NCBI GenBank assembly: GCA_017544005.1
Contig: JAFYEZ010000005.1
Coordinates: 1-64,000, forward strand
Length of the DNA: 64,000 nt
Source: Bacteroidales bacterium
Lineage (GTDB): Bacteria; Bacteroidota; Bacteroidia; Bacteroidales; UBA932
Direction: 5' to 3'
Shown here: positions 18,823 through 26,616 of the stretch, piece by piece
How positions within the stretch are numbered: position 1 is the first letter of the stretch
Layout: the number at the start of each line of letters is the position of its first letter
Notes under the pieces: generated by a model
What the model was told of the DNA's origin: nothing
What the model saw: only the letters and a program-made list of their open reading frames with translations
Databases searched by the model: none
Translations under genes and position numbers: made by a program

Positions 18823-19890
18823 ATCTTCTTCCGGGAGCTCGCGGACCCCGACGTAGCGGCGCCACTTGTCCAGCAGGGCCGTCATGTCGGCGGGAATGGG
18901 CGATTCAAAGTAGAGTTCCTTGCCGGTCGTGGGATGCACAAAGCCCAGCACGCGGGCGTGGAGCGCCTGGCGGGGCAGCAGGGCGAAACAGTTGTCGATA
19001 AACTGCTTGTATTTGGTATAGAGCGCTCCTTTGAGAATGCGGTCGCCGCCGTAGAGCGAATCATTGAAGAGCGGATGGCCGATCGAATTCATGTGCACGC
19101 GGATCTGGTGGGTGCGGCCGGTCTCCAGGACACACTCAACCAGCGTCACATAGCCGAAACGCTCCAGCACGTGGTAGTGCGTGACGGCATGTTTTCCCGG
19201 GCCGTCTTCCGGAAAGACCTTGAAGCGCAGGCGGTCGTTGGGGTCGCGGCCGATGTTGCCGCTGACCGTCCCCTCCTCCTCCGCTACGTTGCCCCAGACC
19301 AGCGCCACATAGCGCCGCGTGATGGTGTGCTCGAAGAACTGCCGGGCCAGGTGCATCTGGGCGGCATCGTTCTTGGCCACCACCAGCAGGCCGGAGGTAT
19401 CCTTGTCGATACGGTGCACCAGCACCCCCATCCGCTCATCATCGGCCTCGCCGGGCCGAATGCCCAGGTGGAAGGCCAGCGCATTGACCAGTGTGCCGGT
19501 GAAATGGCCATGGCCGGGATGGACCACCAGGCCGGCAGGCTTGTCCACCACCAGCAAGTCGTCGTCTTCATAGACGATATCGAGCGGAATATTCTCGGGA
19601 ACCACCTCGAAGCCGCGCCGTTCGTAAGGCAGCATGATGGTGATTGTATCCAGCGGACGGACCTTGTAGTTGGCCTTCACCACGCGGTCGCCCACCCGCA
19701 CATAGCCGGCGTCGATGGCCAGCTGGATGCGGTGACGCGAGGTCTGCATCATGTGTCCGGAGAGGAACTTGTCTATGCGCATCGGCTCCTGGCCGCGATC
19801 CACCTCAAAGCGGAAATGCTCAAAAAGTTCCTGCTCCTCGTCTTCGGCGGGAAGCGGATCGTTCAGCAGGTCCGGATCGGGGAGCGTCAT
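18817..19890 (-). CDS. rluD: Ribosomal large-subunit pseudouridine synthase, RluD family
   Basis: Isomerises uridines of 23S rRNA, probably those of helix 69 (1911/1915/1917) by family membership. The 357-residue protein has an S4 RNA-binding domain at about 37-95 (RIDKFLSGHMMQTSRHRIQ) and a catalytic RluA-type domain. The nucleophile Asp162 is in HRIDKDTSGLLVV, and PAGLVVHPGHGH and GRTHQIRVHM are also present. Its ATG overlaps the stop of the PASTA gene by 4 nt. RluA/C/D sub-typing is by overall similarity only. Confidence 0.88.
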   Translation of the reverse strand: MTLPDPDLLNDPLPAEDEEQELFEHFRFEVDRGQEPMRIDKFLSGHMMQTSRHRIQLAIDAGYVRVGDRVVKANYKVRPLDTITIMLPYERRGFEVVPENIPLDIVYEDDDLLVVDKPAGLVVHPGHGHFTGTLVNALAFHLGIRPGEADDERMGVLVHRIDKDTSGLLVVAKNDAAQMHLARQFFEHTITRRYVALVWGNVAEEEGTVSGNIGRDPNDRLRFKVFPEDGPGKHAVTHYHVLERFGYVTLVECVLETGRTHQIRVHMNSIGHPLFNDSLYGGDRILKGALYTKYKQFIDNCFALLPRQALHARVLGFVHPTTGKELYFESPIPADMTALLDKWRRYVGVRELPEEDL

Positions 19891-20702
19891 TGCAGGGGCG
19901 CAGTCTCCTGCAGAGCGGCAATTTTGGCGGGATCTACCGTCAGGTAGATGGAGACTTTGGTTCCCAGCGGGAAGGTTCCGCTGGAGGCGGCGGGAGACTG
20001 GCTGTACACCACGGCGGCGAGGGAATCCTCGGCGGTAGCCACGGAGGCGTCATAGGAGACGGAAGCCAGGTTCAGGGAGTTATCGAAAATCAGTTCGCGG
20101 GCCATCTCTTCGTTGTAGCCGGCCAACGCGGGGATATAGGTCATGTTTTCTCCGGGGCTGACACCCAGGACCAGATTCACGGCAGAACCGACATCCACCT
20201 TGGTACCCGGCTCCACCGGCGCTCCGCCCAGGCGCTGCTGCAGCACGTTGTTGGTGGCCATGTCCTGCGTATAGGAGAGGGTTCCGATGCGGAGCCCCTT
20301 GGCCAGCACTTCGGTCTTGGCGGCACGGAGCGAAAGTCCCACGAGCGAAGGCATCTCCACCTGCTTGGTCTGGACAGCGTTGATGGTAATCAGCACGCGG
20401 CGGCCGCGCTTGACGTGGCTGCCGGCCTCCGGATTCTGCGAAAAGACGGCACCGCGCTCAATGCGGGGCACATAGACCGAATCCGTGACATCCAGCCGGA
20501 CGCGCGCGCCGCGGGCGAGCGCTTCGGCCGAATCAAGCTGCAGTCCGTAAAAGTCGGGAACCTCGAACTCCTTGTTGTGGCGGGTGAAACGTCCCAGCAG
20601 GAACTGGGTCAACAAAACAAGGGCGAATAGTAAGATAATCGCCCATAACAGATTGCGTAAAAACCAGAAGATACGCGTTCTATTTTTTGAAGTATTCGCC
20701 AT
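19887..20702 (-). CDS. Membrane-anchored PASTA-domain protein (no kinase)
   Basis: The 271-residue protein has a short cytoplasmic Arg/Lys-rich head, a single membrane segment (residues 15-33, LLWAIILLFALVLLTQFLL) and three PASTA repeats of about 65-70 residues outside. They begin near EVPDFYGLQLDSAEALA, EMPSLVGLSLRAAKTEV and YIPALAGYNEEMARELI, and the first has the typical SQNPEAGSHVKRG turn. PASTA domains bind peptidoglycan or muropeptides in kinases and penicillin-binding proteins. Here no catalytic domain is attached. It is followed by rluD (4-nt overlap), and the context gives no further hint. Confidence 0.85.
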   Translation of the reverse strand: MANTSKNRTRIFWFLRNLLWAIILLFALVLLTQFLLGRFTRHNKEFEVPDFYGLQLDSAEALARGARVRLDVTDSVYVPRIERGAVFSQNPEAGSHVKRGRRVLITINAVQTKQVEMPSLVGLSLRAAKTEVLAKGLRIGTLSYTQDMATNNVLQQRLGGAPVEPGTKVDVGSAVNLVLGVSPGENMTYIPALAGYNEEMARELIFDNSLNLASVSYDASVATAEDSLAAVVYSQSPAASSGTFPLGTKVSIYLTVDPAKIAALQETAPLQ

Positions 20703-20719
20703 TTTTGGTGGCAGAGGAA

Positions 20720-20872
20720 CTACCAGAGATCCTCAGAGGATACTGTCAGTTTCTTGCGGCCGTGACGCCGGCGAGCCGCCAGAACGCGACGTCCGTTCGG
20801 AGTGGACATGCGCTCACGGAAGCCGTGCTTGTTACGTCTCTTGCGCTGTGAAGGTTGAAATGTACGTTTCAT
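20720..20872 (-). CDS. rpmH: 50S ribosomal protein L34
   Basis: The 50-residue, very basic protein starts [20 protein letters not shown] and continues [20 protein letters not shown], the unmistakable L34 signature. It ends [11 protein letters not shown]. It sits 17 nt upstream of the PASTA gene and behind its own promoter. Unlike in many bacteria, rnpA and dnaA are not adjacent. Confidence 0.97.
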   Translation of the reverse strand: MKRTFQPSQRKRRNKHGFRERMSTPNGRRVLAARRRHGRKKLTVSSEDLW

Positions 20873-20903
20873 TTATGCTGTATTACTTTTTCCAAAGGGA
20901 GTG

Positions 20904-20934
20904 CAAAGGTAGTGTTTTTGTCGCAAATTGCAAA
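20904..20934 (-). promoter_or_regulatory. rpmH promoter (-33 TTTG, 19-nt spacer, -7 TACCTTTG)
   Basis: On the minus strand TTTG (20931-20934) and TACCTTTG (20904-20911) are separated by 19 nt, one of the best Bacteroides-type -33/-7 pairs in the window. The leader to the rpmH ATG is about 30 nt. Confidence 0.7.
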
Positions 20935-20935
20935 T

Positions 20936-21553
20936 TTATTGCGCGAGAATCACCAACTTTTTCCCTTCGAACCACGGTTCCTGGTACCACATCGCTATTT
21001 CACAGAAGGTGAAGCGCTCCGGAGAGAGGCGATGGCGCGCGATGCAGGCCTCCGCTTCCGCCTCCACCTCCCCGCCCTTGAGGCAGATGAGCGAGCGCGA
21101 AAAGCGCCCCTTCACCCAGCCATAGAGGTCGGTGAGCGGCGCCACGGCACGCGAGACGACATAATCATACCGGCCGGGCAGCGTCTCTACGCGGGCATTG
21201 ACGGTTTCGACGTTCTCCAGCCCCAGCGACGCGACCACGGCTGCGGCTACACGAATCTTCTTGCCGATCGAATCGCACAGGGTGAAATGCGTCTCCGGAA
21301 AGAGGATGGCCAGCGGAATGCCCGGGAAGCCGCCGCCGGTTCCCAGATCGAGCACGGTGGCTCCTTCCGGAAAGCGCACGGCCTTGGCCACGGCGAGACT
21401 GTGCAGCACATGGTGCTCGTAAAAGCTGTCCATGTCCTTGCGGGAGATGACGTTGATCTTGGCATTCCAGTCGCGGTAGAGCGGCGCAAGCGCAGCGAAA
21501 CGTTCGCGCTGCAGGGGCGTCAGGTCCGGAAAGTATCGTTCTACGGTATTCAT
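20936..21553 (-). CDS. rsmG: 16S rRNA (guanine527-N7)-methyltransferase
   Basis: Methylates G527 of 16S rRNA. The 205-residue protein has WNAKINVISRKD and HHVLHSLA near the N-terminus, the SAM-binding VLDLGTGGGFPGIPLAI (residues 67-83), and YDYVVSRAVAPL in the catalytic half, all as in RsmG/GidB. The start overlaps the sigma-factor stop by 4 nt, so the two are translated from one message. Confidence 0.93.
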   Translation of the reverse strand: MNTVERYFPDLTPLQRERFAALAPLYRDWNAKINVISRKDMDSFYEHHVLHSLAVAKAVRFPEGATVLDLGTGGGFPGIPLAILFPETHFTLCDSIGKKIRVAAAVVASLGLENVETVNARVETLPGRYDYVVSRAVAPLTDLYGWVKGRFSRSLICLKGGEVEAEAEACIARHRLSPERFTFCEIAMWYQEPWFEGKKLVILAQ

Positions 21554-22116
21554 TCTTCCATCAACAGTTTACGGGCGCGGCGGATGCGCGTCTTGACGGT
21601 TCCCATCGGCAGCGAGAGCATCCGGGCGATATCCTCGTAGGAGAGATCCCGCAGAAAGCGCAGCTCGGCCACTTCCCGATAGACTTCGGGCAGGCCGGCA
21701 ATCCGCTCGAGCGACTTGGCGACGGCCTGGTCCAGGATGATCTTCTCCTCCGGATTCTCCGCACCGGCCACCTCGGCGGCATCGCCCTCCTGCTCCACCA
21801 GCAGCGGTGCAATCGAATTGCTCTTGCGGCGCAGGTGGTCCACCGCCTCGTTGCGGGCGATATTGTAGAGCCAGGTAGAGAAGGCGTACGAGGCGTCGTA
21901 GCGGTCGATATTCATATAGACCTTCAGGAAGCTCTTCTGGCAGATATCCTCGGCATCCTCCACCACTTTGACATAGTTCATCAGGTGGGCGATCAGCGGG
22001 CCACGGTAGCGCTCCAGCAACAGGGTGAGCGCCACCTGGTCGCCGGAGGTAGCCTGCGCGATCAGTTCGCGGTCGGGAATGTTAGTGCGCTTCGAGCCAG
22101 TTTTTTCCATAGTCAC
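21550..22116 (-). CDS. RNA polymerase ECF-type sigma factor
   Basis: The 188-residue sigma-70 family regulator has region 2 at about 25-95 (LLERYRGPLIAHLMNY, DAEDICQKSFLKVY, FSTWLYNIARNEAVDHLRRK). After an acidic linker it has region 4 at about 125-185 (LPEVYREVAELRFLRDLSYEDIARML, then MGTVKTRIRRARKLL). No anti-sigma gene is adjacent. Its start lies inside the end of polA (35-nt overlap, or 29 nt if the second ATG is used), and rsmG overlaps its stop, so polA-sigma-rsmG are a tight operon. The regulon is unknown. Confidence 0.9.
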   Translation of the reverse strand: MTMEKTGSKRTNIPDRELIAQATSGDQVALTLLLERYRGPLIAHLMNYVKVVEDAEDICQKSFLKVYMNIDRYDASYAFSTWLYNIARNEAVDHLRRKSNSIAPLLVEQEGDAAEVAGAENPEEKIILDQAVAKSLERIAGLPEVYREVAELRFLRDLSYEDIARMLSLPMGTVKTRIRRARKLLMEE

Positions 22117-24766
22117 ATTCTGCCGTAAGCGGGATGGAGAGGCTGCAGACCGACTCCATCTCGTGTTTGACGAGTTCCATCACCGGCTCCAGTTCCCCCG
22201 CGGCCACGTCGAGGATCAGCTCATCGTGGACCTGCAGAACCATCTTGCTGCGCAAGCCCCGCTCCCGGAGTGCCCGGTAAACTCCGATCATCGCCTTTTT
22301 GATGATGTCGGCCGCCGTGCCCTGAATCGGGGCGTTGATGGCGTTGCGCTCGGCCAGCGAGCGGACGGTCGGATTCTTGGAGGCCAGATCGGGCAGAAAC
22401 CGCTTGCGGCCGAAGAGGGTCTCCACATACCCCTTTCCACGGGCCTCCTCCACCACCCGGTCCATATAGGCCTTGACGGCCGGATAGTGGGTAAAGTATT
22501 GTTGGATAAAGTTCTTGGCCTCGCTGCGCGAAATCTCCATCCGCTGGGCCAGGCCAAAGGCCGAGATCCCGTAAATGATGCCAAAATTGGCCACCTTGGC
22601 CTGCCGCCGCTGCTCGGGCGTCACCTCGGCGAGCGGCACACGGAAGATGCGCGAGGCGGTGTCGGCATGGATGTCCGCCTCGTGGTTGAAACCCTCGATC
22701 AGGGCGGGATCGCGGCTCAGCTCGGCCATCAGCCGCAGTTCGATCTGCGAATAATCGGCCGAGACGATATAGCCGTCGGGCGAACCGGCTACGAAGGCCT
22801 TGCGGATTTCGCGGCCACGGGCCGTCCGGATCGGGATGTTCTGCAGGTTGGGTTTGACGGAACTCAGCCGGCCGGTGGCGGTCAGTGCCTGGTTGAAGGT
22901 GGTATGGATCCGGCCGGTACGCGGGTTGATCAGCGCGGGAAGCGGATCCAGGTAGGTGGAAATCAGTTTCCGGAGAGCCCGGTATTCCAGCACCAGCCCC
23001 ACGAAGGGATGGCGGTCTTTCAGTTCGGAGAGGGTCTCCTCATCAGTGGGATAATCCCCGCGGGCGCTCTTTTTGGCTTTGGGATCGAGCGCCAGTTTTT
23101 CAAAAATCACCTTGCCCACCTGCCGGGGCGAGGAGAGATTCAGCAGCGGATCTTCCGCCAGCGCACGCGCCTGCTCCTCGATCTGCGCCAGTTCGACACC
23201 CAGCGCGGCGGAATAATCGCGCAGCGGCTGCGGATCCACCCGCACGCCGGTATGCTCCATATCGGCGAGCACCTCGATCAGCGGCATTTCCACCTGGGCA
23301 TAGAGGTCCCAGAGGTTCTGTTCCCGCAGTTCCTGGCGCAGCAGCGGAGTCAGCGCATAGAGCGCCACCGCCTCCCGGCCGGCGCGCGAAAGATCCTCCG
23401 CCGGAGCGTTCACGGGAGCGGCTACCGGGGCGGAGAAGAGATCGAGGGCCGGTTGGGCCGGAGCCTCTTCCACCGGGGCGGAAGCGGCCGGACCCGCATC
23501 GAGGTCGATATTCAGGTAGGAATCGCACAGAATCTCCAGTTTGTGCGGCCGCTCGGGATTGAGCAGGTAGTGCATCAGTTGCGCATCGTGCAGTTCGCCG
23601 TGCAGTTCGATGCTGTTCTCCAGAAAGAGGAGCAGCGAGCGCTTGAGGTCGAACCCGCTCTTGATGATCGTCTCATCCGCCATCAGGCGGCGGAATTCCA
23701 GGGAAGTCGCATCCAGCACGGCATACTGCTTGTCGCAGGCCACTACGGCCCGGGGAGATTCGAAATCCACCGCAGCGCGCAGGACGGAAATCGCGCAGCG
23801 ACCAGCGGCTCGTGCAGCGGAGAGCACCGCCTCCGGCGACTCCTCCCCACAATCCACCGGCGCTTTGGCAGGGGCCTCCTCGGCGGGAATCTCTCCTTCC
23901 GCGGCAGGAAGCAATCCCTTGAGGGAATTGAATTCAAAGTGGTTGAAGAGCTCCGCCACGGCGGCATTATACCCAGCCCGCAGACGCAGCGACGCTTCGT
24001 CATACTCGAGGCTGACATCCGTGCGGATGGTGGCCAGCGTCTTGCTCAGGCGGATATAGGGCTCCGCCGTGCGGAACGCCTCCTGCATGCGCGGCGTCAG
24101 TTCGGCGATGTGGGCGTAGATGTTCTCCACGGTGCCGTACTTCGAGACCAGTTTCCGGGCGCCTACCTCTCCCACGCCGGGCACGCCCTTGATGTTGTCG
24201 GAGGCGTCGCCCCAGATGGTGAGAATGTCGATGATATGCTTGGGATCCGAGATGCCGTAGGTCTCGCACAGGCGGGCCTTGTCGAAGACCTCGGCCTCAC
24301 CGCCGCTTTTTCCGGGTTTGTACTGGTAGATATGGTCGTCGATAATCTGCCCCAGGTCCTTGTCCGGGGTCACCATGTAAACGTCAAAGCCCCGCAACGC
24401 CTCTCGCGTTGCCACCGACCCGATTATGTCGTCCGCCTCGAATCCCGGCTTCATCAGCACGGGAATTTGCAGCGCTTCAAGGATCTGCTGCAGGGGCTCC
24501 AGAGAGGCATGTACCAGCTCGGGTGCGGCGGCGCGGTTGGCCTTGTAATCGGCACACAGCTCATGGCGGAAAGTCTTGGCGTGCGGATCGAACATCACGG
24601 CCAGGTGGGTGGGCTGTTCCCGGCGGATCAGCTCCAGGAGGAATTTCGTAAAACCGAACAGAATGGAGGTATCCTCCCCTTTCGAATTAATCATGGGCCG
24701 CCGCAGGAATGCATAATACATCCTGAAAATCAGCGCATGACCATCTATGAGAAAAAGCCGGTTCAT
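22082..24766 (-). CDS. polA: DNA polymerase I
   Basis: Fills gaps and removes RNA primers. The 894-residue protein has an N-terminal 5'-3' exonuclease domain (1-290: LFLIDGHALIFRMYYAF, FEADDIIGS, TPDKDLGQ, GDASDNIKGVPGVGEVGA). A middle 3'-5' exonuclease-like domain follows (about 340-510), then an Ala/Pro-rich stretch and the family A polymerase domain. The latter has motif A SADYSQIELRLMA, motif B-like RRQAKVANFGIIYG, and motif C VHDE around 846-849. In the middle domain the first metal-binding motif (normally DTET) reads SVLRAAVDF, so proofreading is probably lost. The start is at ATG 24766 (MNRLFLIDGH). An upstream in-frame extension to 24865 crosses the promoter and is rejected. Confidence 0.95.
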   Translation of the reverse strand: MNRLFLIDGHALIFRMYYAFLRRPMINSKGEDTSILFGFTKFLLELIRREQPTHLAVMFDPHAKTFRHELCADYKANRAAAPELVHASLEPLQQILEALQIPVLMKPGFEADDIIGSVATREALRGFDVYMVTPDKDLGQIIDDHIYQYKPGKSGGEAEVFDKARLCETYGISDPKHIIDILTIWGDASDNIKGVPGVGEVGARKLVSKYGTVENIYAHIAELTPRMQEAFRTAEPYIRLSKTLATIRTDVSLEYDEASLRLRAGYNAAVAELFNHFEFNSLKGLLPAAEGEIPAEEAPAKAPVDCGEESPEAVLSAARAAGRCAISVLRAAVDFESPRAVVACDKQYAVLDATSLEFRRLMADETIIKSGFDLKRSLLLFLENSIELHGELHDAQLMHYLLNPERPHKLEILCDSYLNIDLDAGPAASAPVEEAPAQPALDLFSAPVAAPVNAPAEDLSRAGREAVALYALTPLLRQELREQNLWDLYAQVEMPLIEVLADMEHTGVRVDPQPLRDYSAALGVELAQIEEQARALAEDPLLNLSSPRQVGKVIFEKLALDPKAKKSARGDYPTDEETLSELKDRHPFVGLVLEYRALRKLISTYLDPLPALINPRTGRIHTTFNQALTATGRLSSVKPNLQNIPIRTARGREIRKAFVAGSPDGYIVSADYSQIELRLMAELSRDPALIEGFNHEADIHADTASRIFRVPLAEVTPEQRRQAKVANFGIIYGISAFGLAQRMEISRSEAKNFIQQYFTHYPAVKAYMDRVVEEARGKGYVETLFGRKRFLPDLASKNPTVRSLAERNAINAPIQGTAADIIKKAMIGVYRALRERGLRSKMVLQVHDELILDVAAGELEPVMELVKHEMESVCSLSIPLTAECDYGKNWLEAH

Positions 24767-24784
24767 CGAGAGTCGTTTATCTTG

Positions 24785-24792
24785 CAAATATA
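24785..24792 (-). promoter_or_regulatory. Bacteroidota -7 box of the polA-sigma-rsmG operon
   Basis: TATATTTG (TAnnTTTG) lies 18 nt before the polA ATG. Confidence 0.6.
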
Positions 24793-24820
24793 ATGTTTTT
24801 CTGCAATAGAGCCGGTGTAT

Positions 24821-24857
24821 AAAAAAGAAAGGCGCCGCCCGGAGGTGACGCCTTTTT
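24821..24857 (-). terminator. Intrinsic terminator after the small lipoprotein gene (possibly bidirectional)
   Basis: The stem AAGGCG (24829-24834) / CGCCTT (24849-24854) is followed on the minus strand by a T-rich run (TCTTTTTT) and on the plus strand by CTTTTT. It lies 20 nt past the lipoprotein stop. Confidence 0.7.
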
Positions 24858-24876
24858 GTCATCAATGAGCGACGCT

Positions 24877-25275
24877 TTATTTGAGTGCCTTGAAGGTGTG
24901 TTTGTAAAGCGTGCGGCTCTTGCCGGTCTCGTAGGTGACGGTAATCTTCACCTCGTAGGAATCGCCGTTCTCATAATCGAGCTTGTTGCAGGTCTTTTCA
25001 GCCTCTGCGCAAGCTGCCGTTGCCAAATCGTCGTTGGTTGCATAGTCACCGTTGAGTTCGACGGTGCTGATGTTGACGAGGCTGGCGCCGTTGATTGCTT
25101 CCAGGTTGCCGACAAAAGCCGTCTGGATGGCAGCCTTGGTCAGGGTCTGTGCGTTGACCGTGTGAGGAAGTTCAAAAGAATAGGTTGCTTTACCTTCACC
25201 GCTGGGAGCTTTGGAGCAGGAAGCGAGGCCGAGACCCATGACGAGGGCTAGAGCCAATGCGATAAATTTTTTCAT
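24877..25275 (-). CDS. Small lipoprotein of unknown function
   Basis: The 132-residue protein has a clear lipoprotein signal peptide (MKKFIALALALVMGLGLASC, Cys20) followed by a compact domain predicted to be mixed alpha/beta. Regularly spaced segments are YSFELPHTVNAQTLTKAAIQTAF, read in two parts, and YEVKITVTYETGKSRTLYKHTFK. The ending in two beta strands suggests a small sandwich fold. It is monocistronic, with its own -7 box and terminator. I do not recognise the family. Confidence 0.75.
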   Translation of the reverse strand: MKKFIALALALVMGLGLASCSKAPSGEGKATYSFELPHTVNAQTLTKAAIQTAFVGNLEAINGASLVNISTVELNGDYATNDDLATAACAEAEKTCNKLDYENGDSYEVKITVTYETGKSRTLYKHTFKALK

Positions 25276-25320
25276 TTCAATTGTTAATTTAAAATGGGTT
25301 GAATGTCATTTTCCGGGGCG

Positions 25321-25328
25321 CAAAAATA
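25321..25328 (-). promoter_or_regulatory. Bacteroidota -7 box of the small lipoprotein gene
   Basis: TATTTTTG on the minus strand lies 45 nt before the ATG at 25275, between this gene and the CDF stop. Confidence 0.55.
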
Positions 25329-25361
25329 CAAAAACCTTGCCAAGGTGGTTACGATTTGTAA

Positions 25362-26246
25362 CTATTTTTGCGGCTCCATGTGGATAATGATGTGGGAACC
25401 CTGGCCGAAGCGTGCTTCAAACAGCTGCTCGATGGCCGTTGCTTTTTCGTGTGTTTCCCGCAGCGGCATCGCGCCGTCCAGCCGGATGTGGACCTCAGCG
25501 GCGATATGGTTGCCGATGCGGCGCGTTCGCAGGTTGTGCGGATCGGAAACGCCCTCCACGGAGAGCACCAGATCCAGGATCTCCTGCTCCGTCTCTTTGG
25601 GCAGAGACTGCTCGGTGAGTTCTCCGATACTGGGGCCCAGCAGTTCCCAGGCCACCTTCACCAGCATCGCACCCACGACGATCGAGGCAATCGGATCCAG
25701 CACCGTCCAGCGGTCGCCCAGCAGCAGCGCACCGGTGATACCGATGGCAGCGGCCACGGACGAGAGGGCGTCCGAGCGGTGGTGCCAGGCATTGGCGACC
25801 AGCGCCTTGGACTGGAGTTTCTTCCCCTTGCGGGCCGTGTATTGATAGAGAATCTCCTTGACGAGAATGGAGAGCAGCGCACACCAGAGAGCAATCTTTC
25901 CGGGCCGCGGAATCGCCTCTCCCTGCAGCCAGGAGGCCAGTTTCGTGGCGCCGCTGACAACGATTCCGATGGCAGCCGCAGCCAGGGCTAATCCGATAAA
26001 CAGCGTAGCGACGGTTTCGAACTTGCCGTGGCCGTAATCGTGTGAATCATCCTGAGGCTTGGCGCTGATGCCCACGAAGAGCAGCACCACCACGTCCGTC
26101 ACAAAATCGGACAGCGAGTGCACCGCATCGGCGATCATCGCCCCCGACCGCCCCGCCACGCCGGCGGCAAATTTGCAGGCGAGCAGCAGCAGATTCGCCA
26201 CGCCCCCCACCACGGTCACCTGATAGATTTCTTTTTCCCGGGTCAT
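25362..26246 (-). CDS. Cation diffusion facilitator (CDF) metal-efflux transporter
   Basis: Proton-coupled exporter of divalent metal ions such as Zn2+ or Fe2+. The 294-residue protein has about six membrane helices. The metal-site signatures are MIADAVHSLSDFVTD (HxxxD, helix 2) with DYGHGKFE after it, and ANAWHHRSDALSSVAA (HxxxD, helix 5). A cytoplasmic C-terminal domain with VEGVSDPHNLRTRRIG and EVHIRLDG is of the CDF dimerisation type. I start at ATG 26246 (MTREKEIYQ). The frame extends to a TTG at 26264, but that TTG lies in the promoter. Which metal is exported is not visible. Confidence 0.9.
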   Translation of the reverse strand: MTREKEIYQVTVVGGVANLLLLACKFAAGVAGRSGAMIADAVHSLSDFVTDVVVLLFVGISAKPQDDSHDYGHGKFETVATLFIGLALAAAAIGIVVSGATKLASWLQGEAIPRPGKIALWCALLSILVKEILYQYTARKGKKLQSKALVANAWHHRSDALSSVAAAIGITGALLLGDRWTVLDPIASIVVGAMLVKVAWELLGPSIGELTEQSLPKETEQEILDLVLSVEGVSDPHNLRTRRIGNHIAAEVHIRLDGAMPLRETHEKATAIEQLFEARFGQGSHIIIHMEPQK

Positions 26247-26253
26247 AACACCG

Positions 26254-26261
26254 CAAAAGTA
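26254..26261 (-). promoter_or_regulatory. Bacteroidota -7 box of the CDF gene, nearly touching the ATG
   Basis: TACTTTTG ends 7 nt before the CDF ATG, so the transcript would have almost no leader. Confidence 0.6.
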
Positions 26262-26263
26262 CA

Positions 26264-26292
26264 AAAAAAACGCCTCGGCCGCATCAGCGGCC
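26264..26292 (-). terminator. Hairpin of the proximal tandem repeat with a T-run
   Basis: GGCCGC/GCGGCC (26277-26292) with a 4-nt loop is followed six nt later on the minus strand by eight T. It acts on read-through from the tRNA-Leu side, just before the CDF promoter. Confidence 0.45.
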
Positions 26293-26429
26293 TAGCGACA
26301 TACCAAGCGCCAGCAGACGCTAGCAGAGCGCGGGCAGGGTCAGCCTCGAATAAAACGGCCGCATCAGCGGCCTAGCGACATACCAAGCGCCAGCAGGCGC
26401 TAGCGGAGCGCGGGCAGTGTCAGCCTTGA
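26276..26429. repeat. Two tandem copies of a ~74-bp unit at 80-bp period
   Basis: Unit 1 (26276-26349) and unit 2 (26356-26429) are offset by exactly 80 bp. They differ at only a few positions (for example cagcaGA/cagcaGG, tagcA/tagcG). Each unit holds a perfect hairpin GGCCGC-atca-GCGGCC and a second one AGCGCC-agca-GGCGCT, perfect in unit 2 and with one mismatch in unit 1. The units fill the gap between the CDF gene and tRNA-Leu. No open reading frame or mobile-element signature is seen. Confidence 0.85.
26348..26372 (-). terminator. Probable terminator downstream of tRNA-Leu
   Basis: The 6-bp GC stem at 26357-26372 is followed on the minus strand by GTTTTATTC. It is the distal copy of the repeated hairpin. 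Confidence 0.5.
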
Positions 26430-26455
26430 GGGATAGCAAGCGCGGAGCGAGGGGT

Positions 26456-26472
26456 CTGGGGGTACCCCCCAG
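26456..26472. repeat. G/C hairpin next to the tRNA-Leu 3' end
   Basis: CTGGGGG/CCCCCAG forms a 7-bp stem with a 3-nt loop, 10 nt beyond the 3' end of tRNA-Leu. It may be a processing or stop signal for the tRNA transcript. Confidence 0.5.
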
Positions 26473-26482
26473 TAAACATAGG

Positions 26483-26564
26483 TACGGGTGAAGGGACTCG
26501 AACCCTTACGCCTTTCGGCACCAGATCCTAAGTCTGGCTTGGCTACCAATTACAACACACCCGC
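26483..26564 (-). tRNA. tRNA-Leu (anticodon UAG)
   Basis: On the minus strand the acceptor GCGGGTG pairs with CACCCGT (one G-U) and the discriminator is A. The anticodon stem is CCAGA/TCTGG with loop CTTAGGA, giving anticodon UAG (reads CUA and other CUN codons). The long variable arm TGCCGAAAGGCG and the T-arm GGGTTCGAGTCCC identify a class II tRNA-Leu. The CCA end is not encoded. A -7 box lies 12 nt upstream. Confidence 0.95.
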
Positions 26565-26576
26565 AAATAACGGCGA

Positions 26577-26584
26577 CAAAGGTA
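26577..26584 (-). promoter_or_regulatory. -7 box of tRNA-Leu
   Basis: TACCTTTG ends 12 nt before the tRNA 5' end, the same distance as at tRNA-Ser. Confidence 0.6.
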
Positions 26585-26616
26585 ATGAAAAAAACACCAC
26601 CCCGGCGCCGCATCGA

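Noticed and set aside
20702..20935. Possible replication origin next to rpmH
   Set aside because: No dnaA, rnpA or cluster of DnaA boxes nearby; the only perfect box found is 41 kb away near mraZ.
22025..24793. Plus-strand open frame opposite polA (about 920 codons)
   Set aside because: Low-complexity antisense translation without domains; polA motifs on the minus strand are complete.
26276..26429. Tandem repeats considered as a CRISPR array
   Set aside because: Only two long units with no unique spacers of constant size, and no cas genes nearby.
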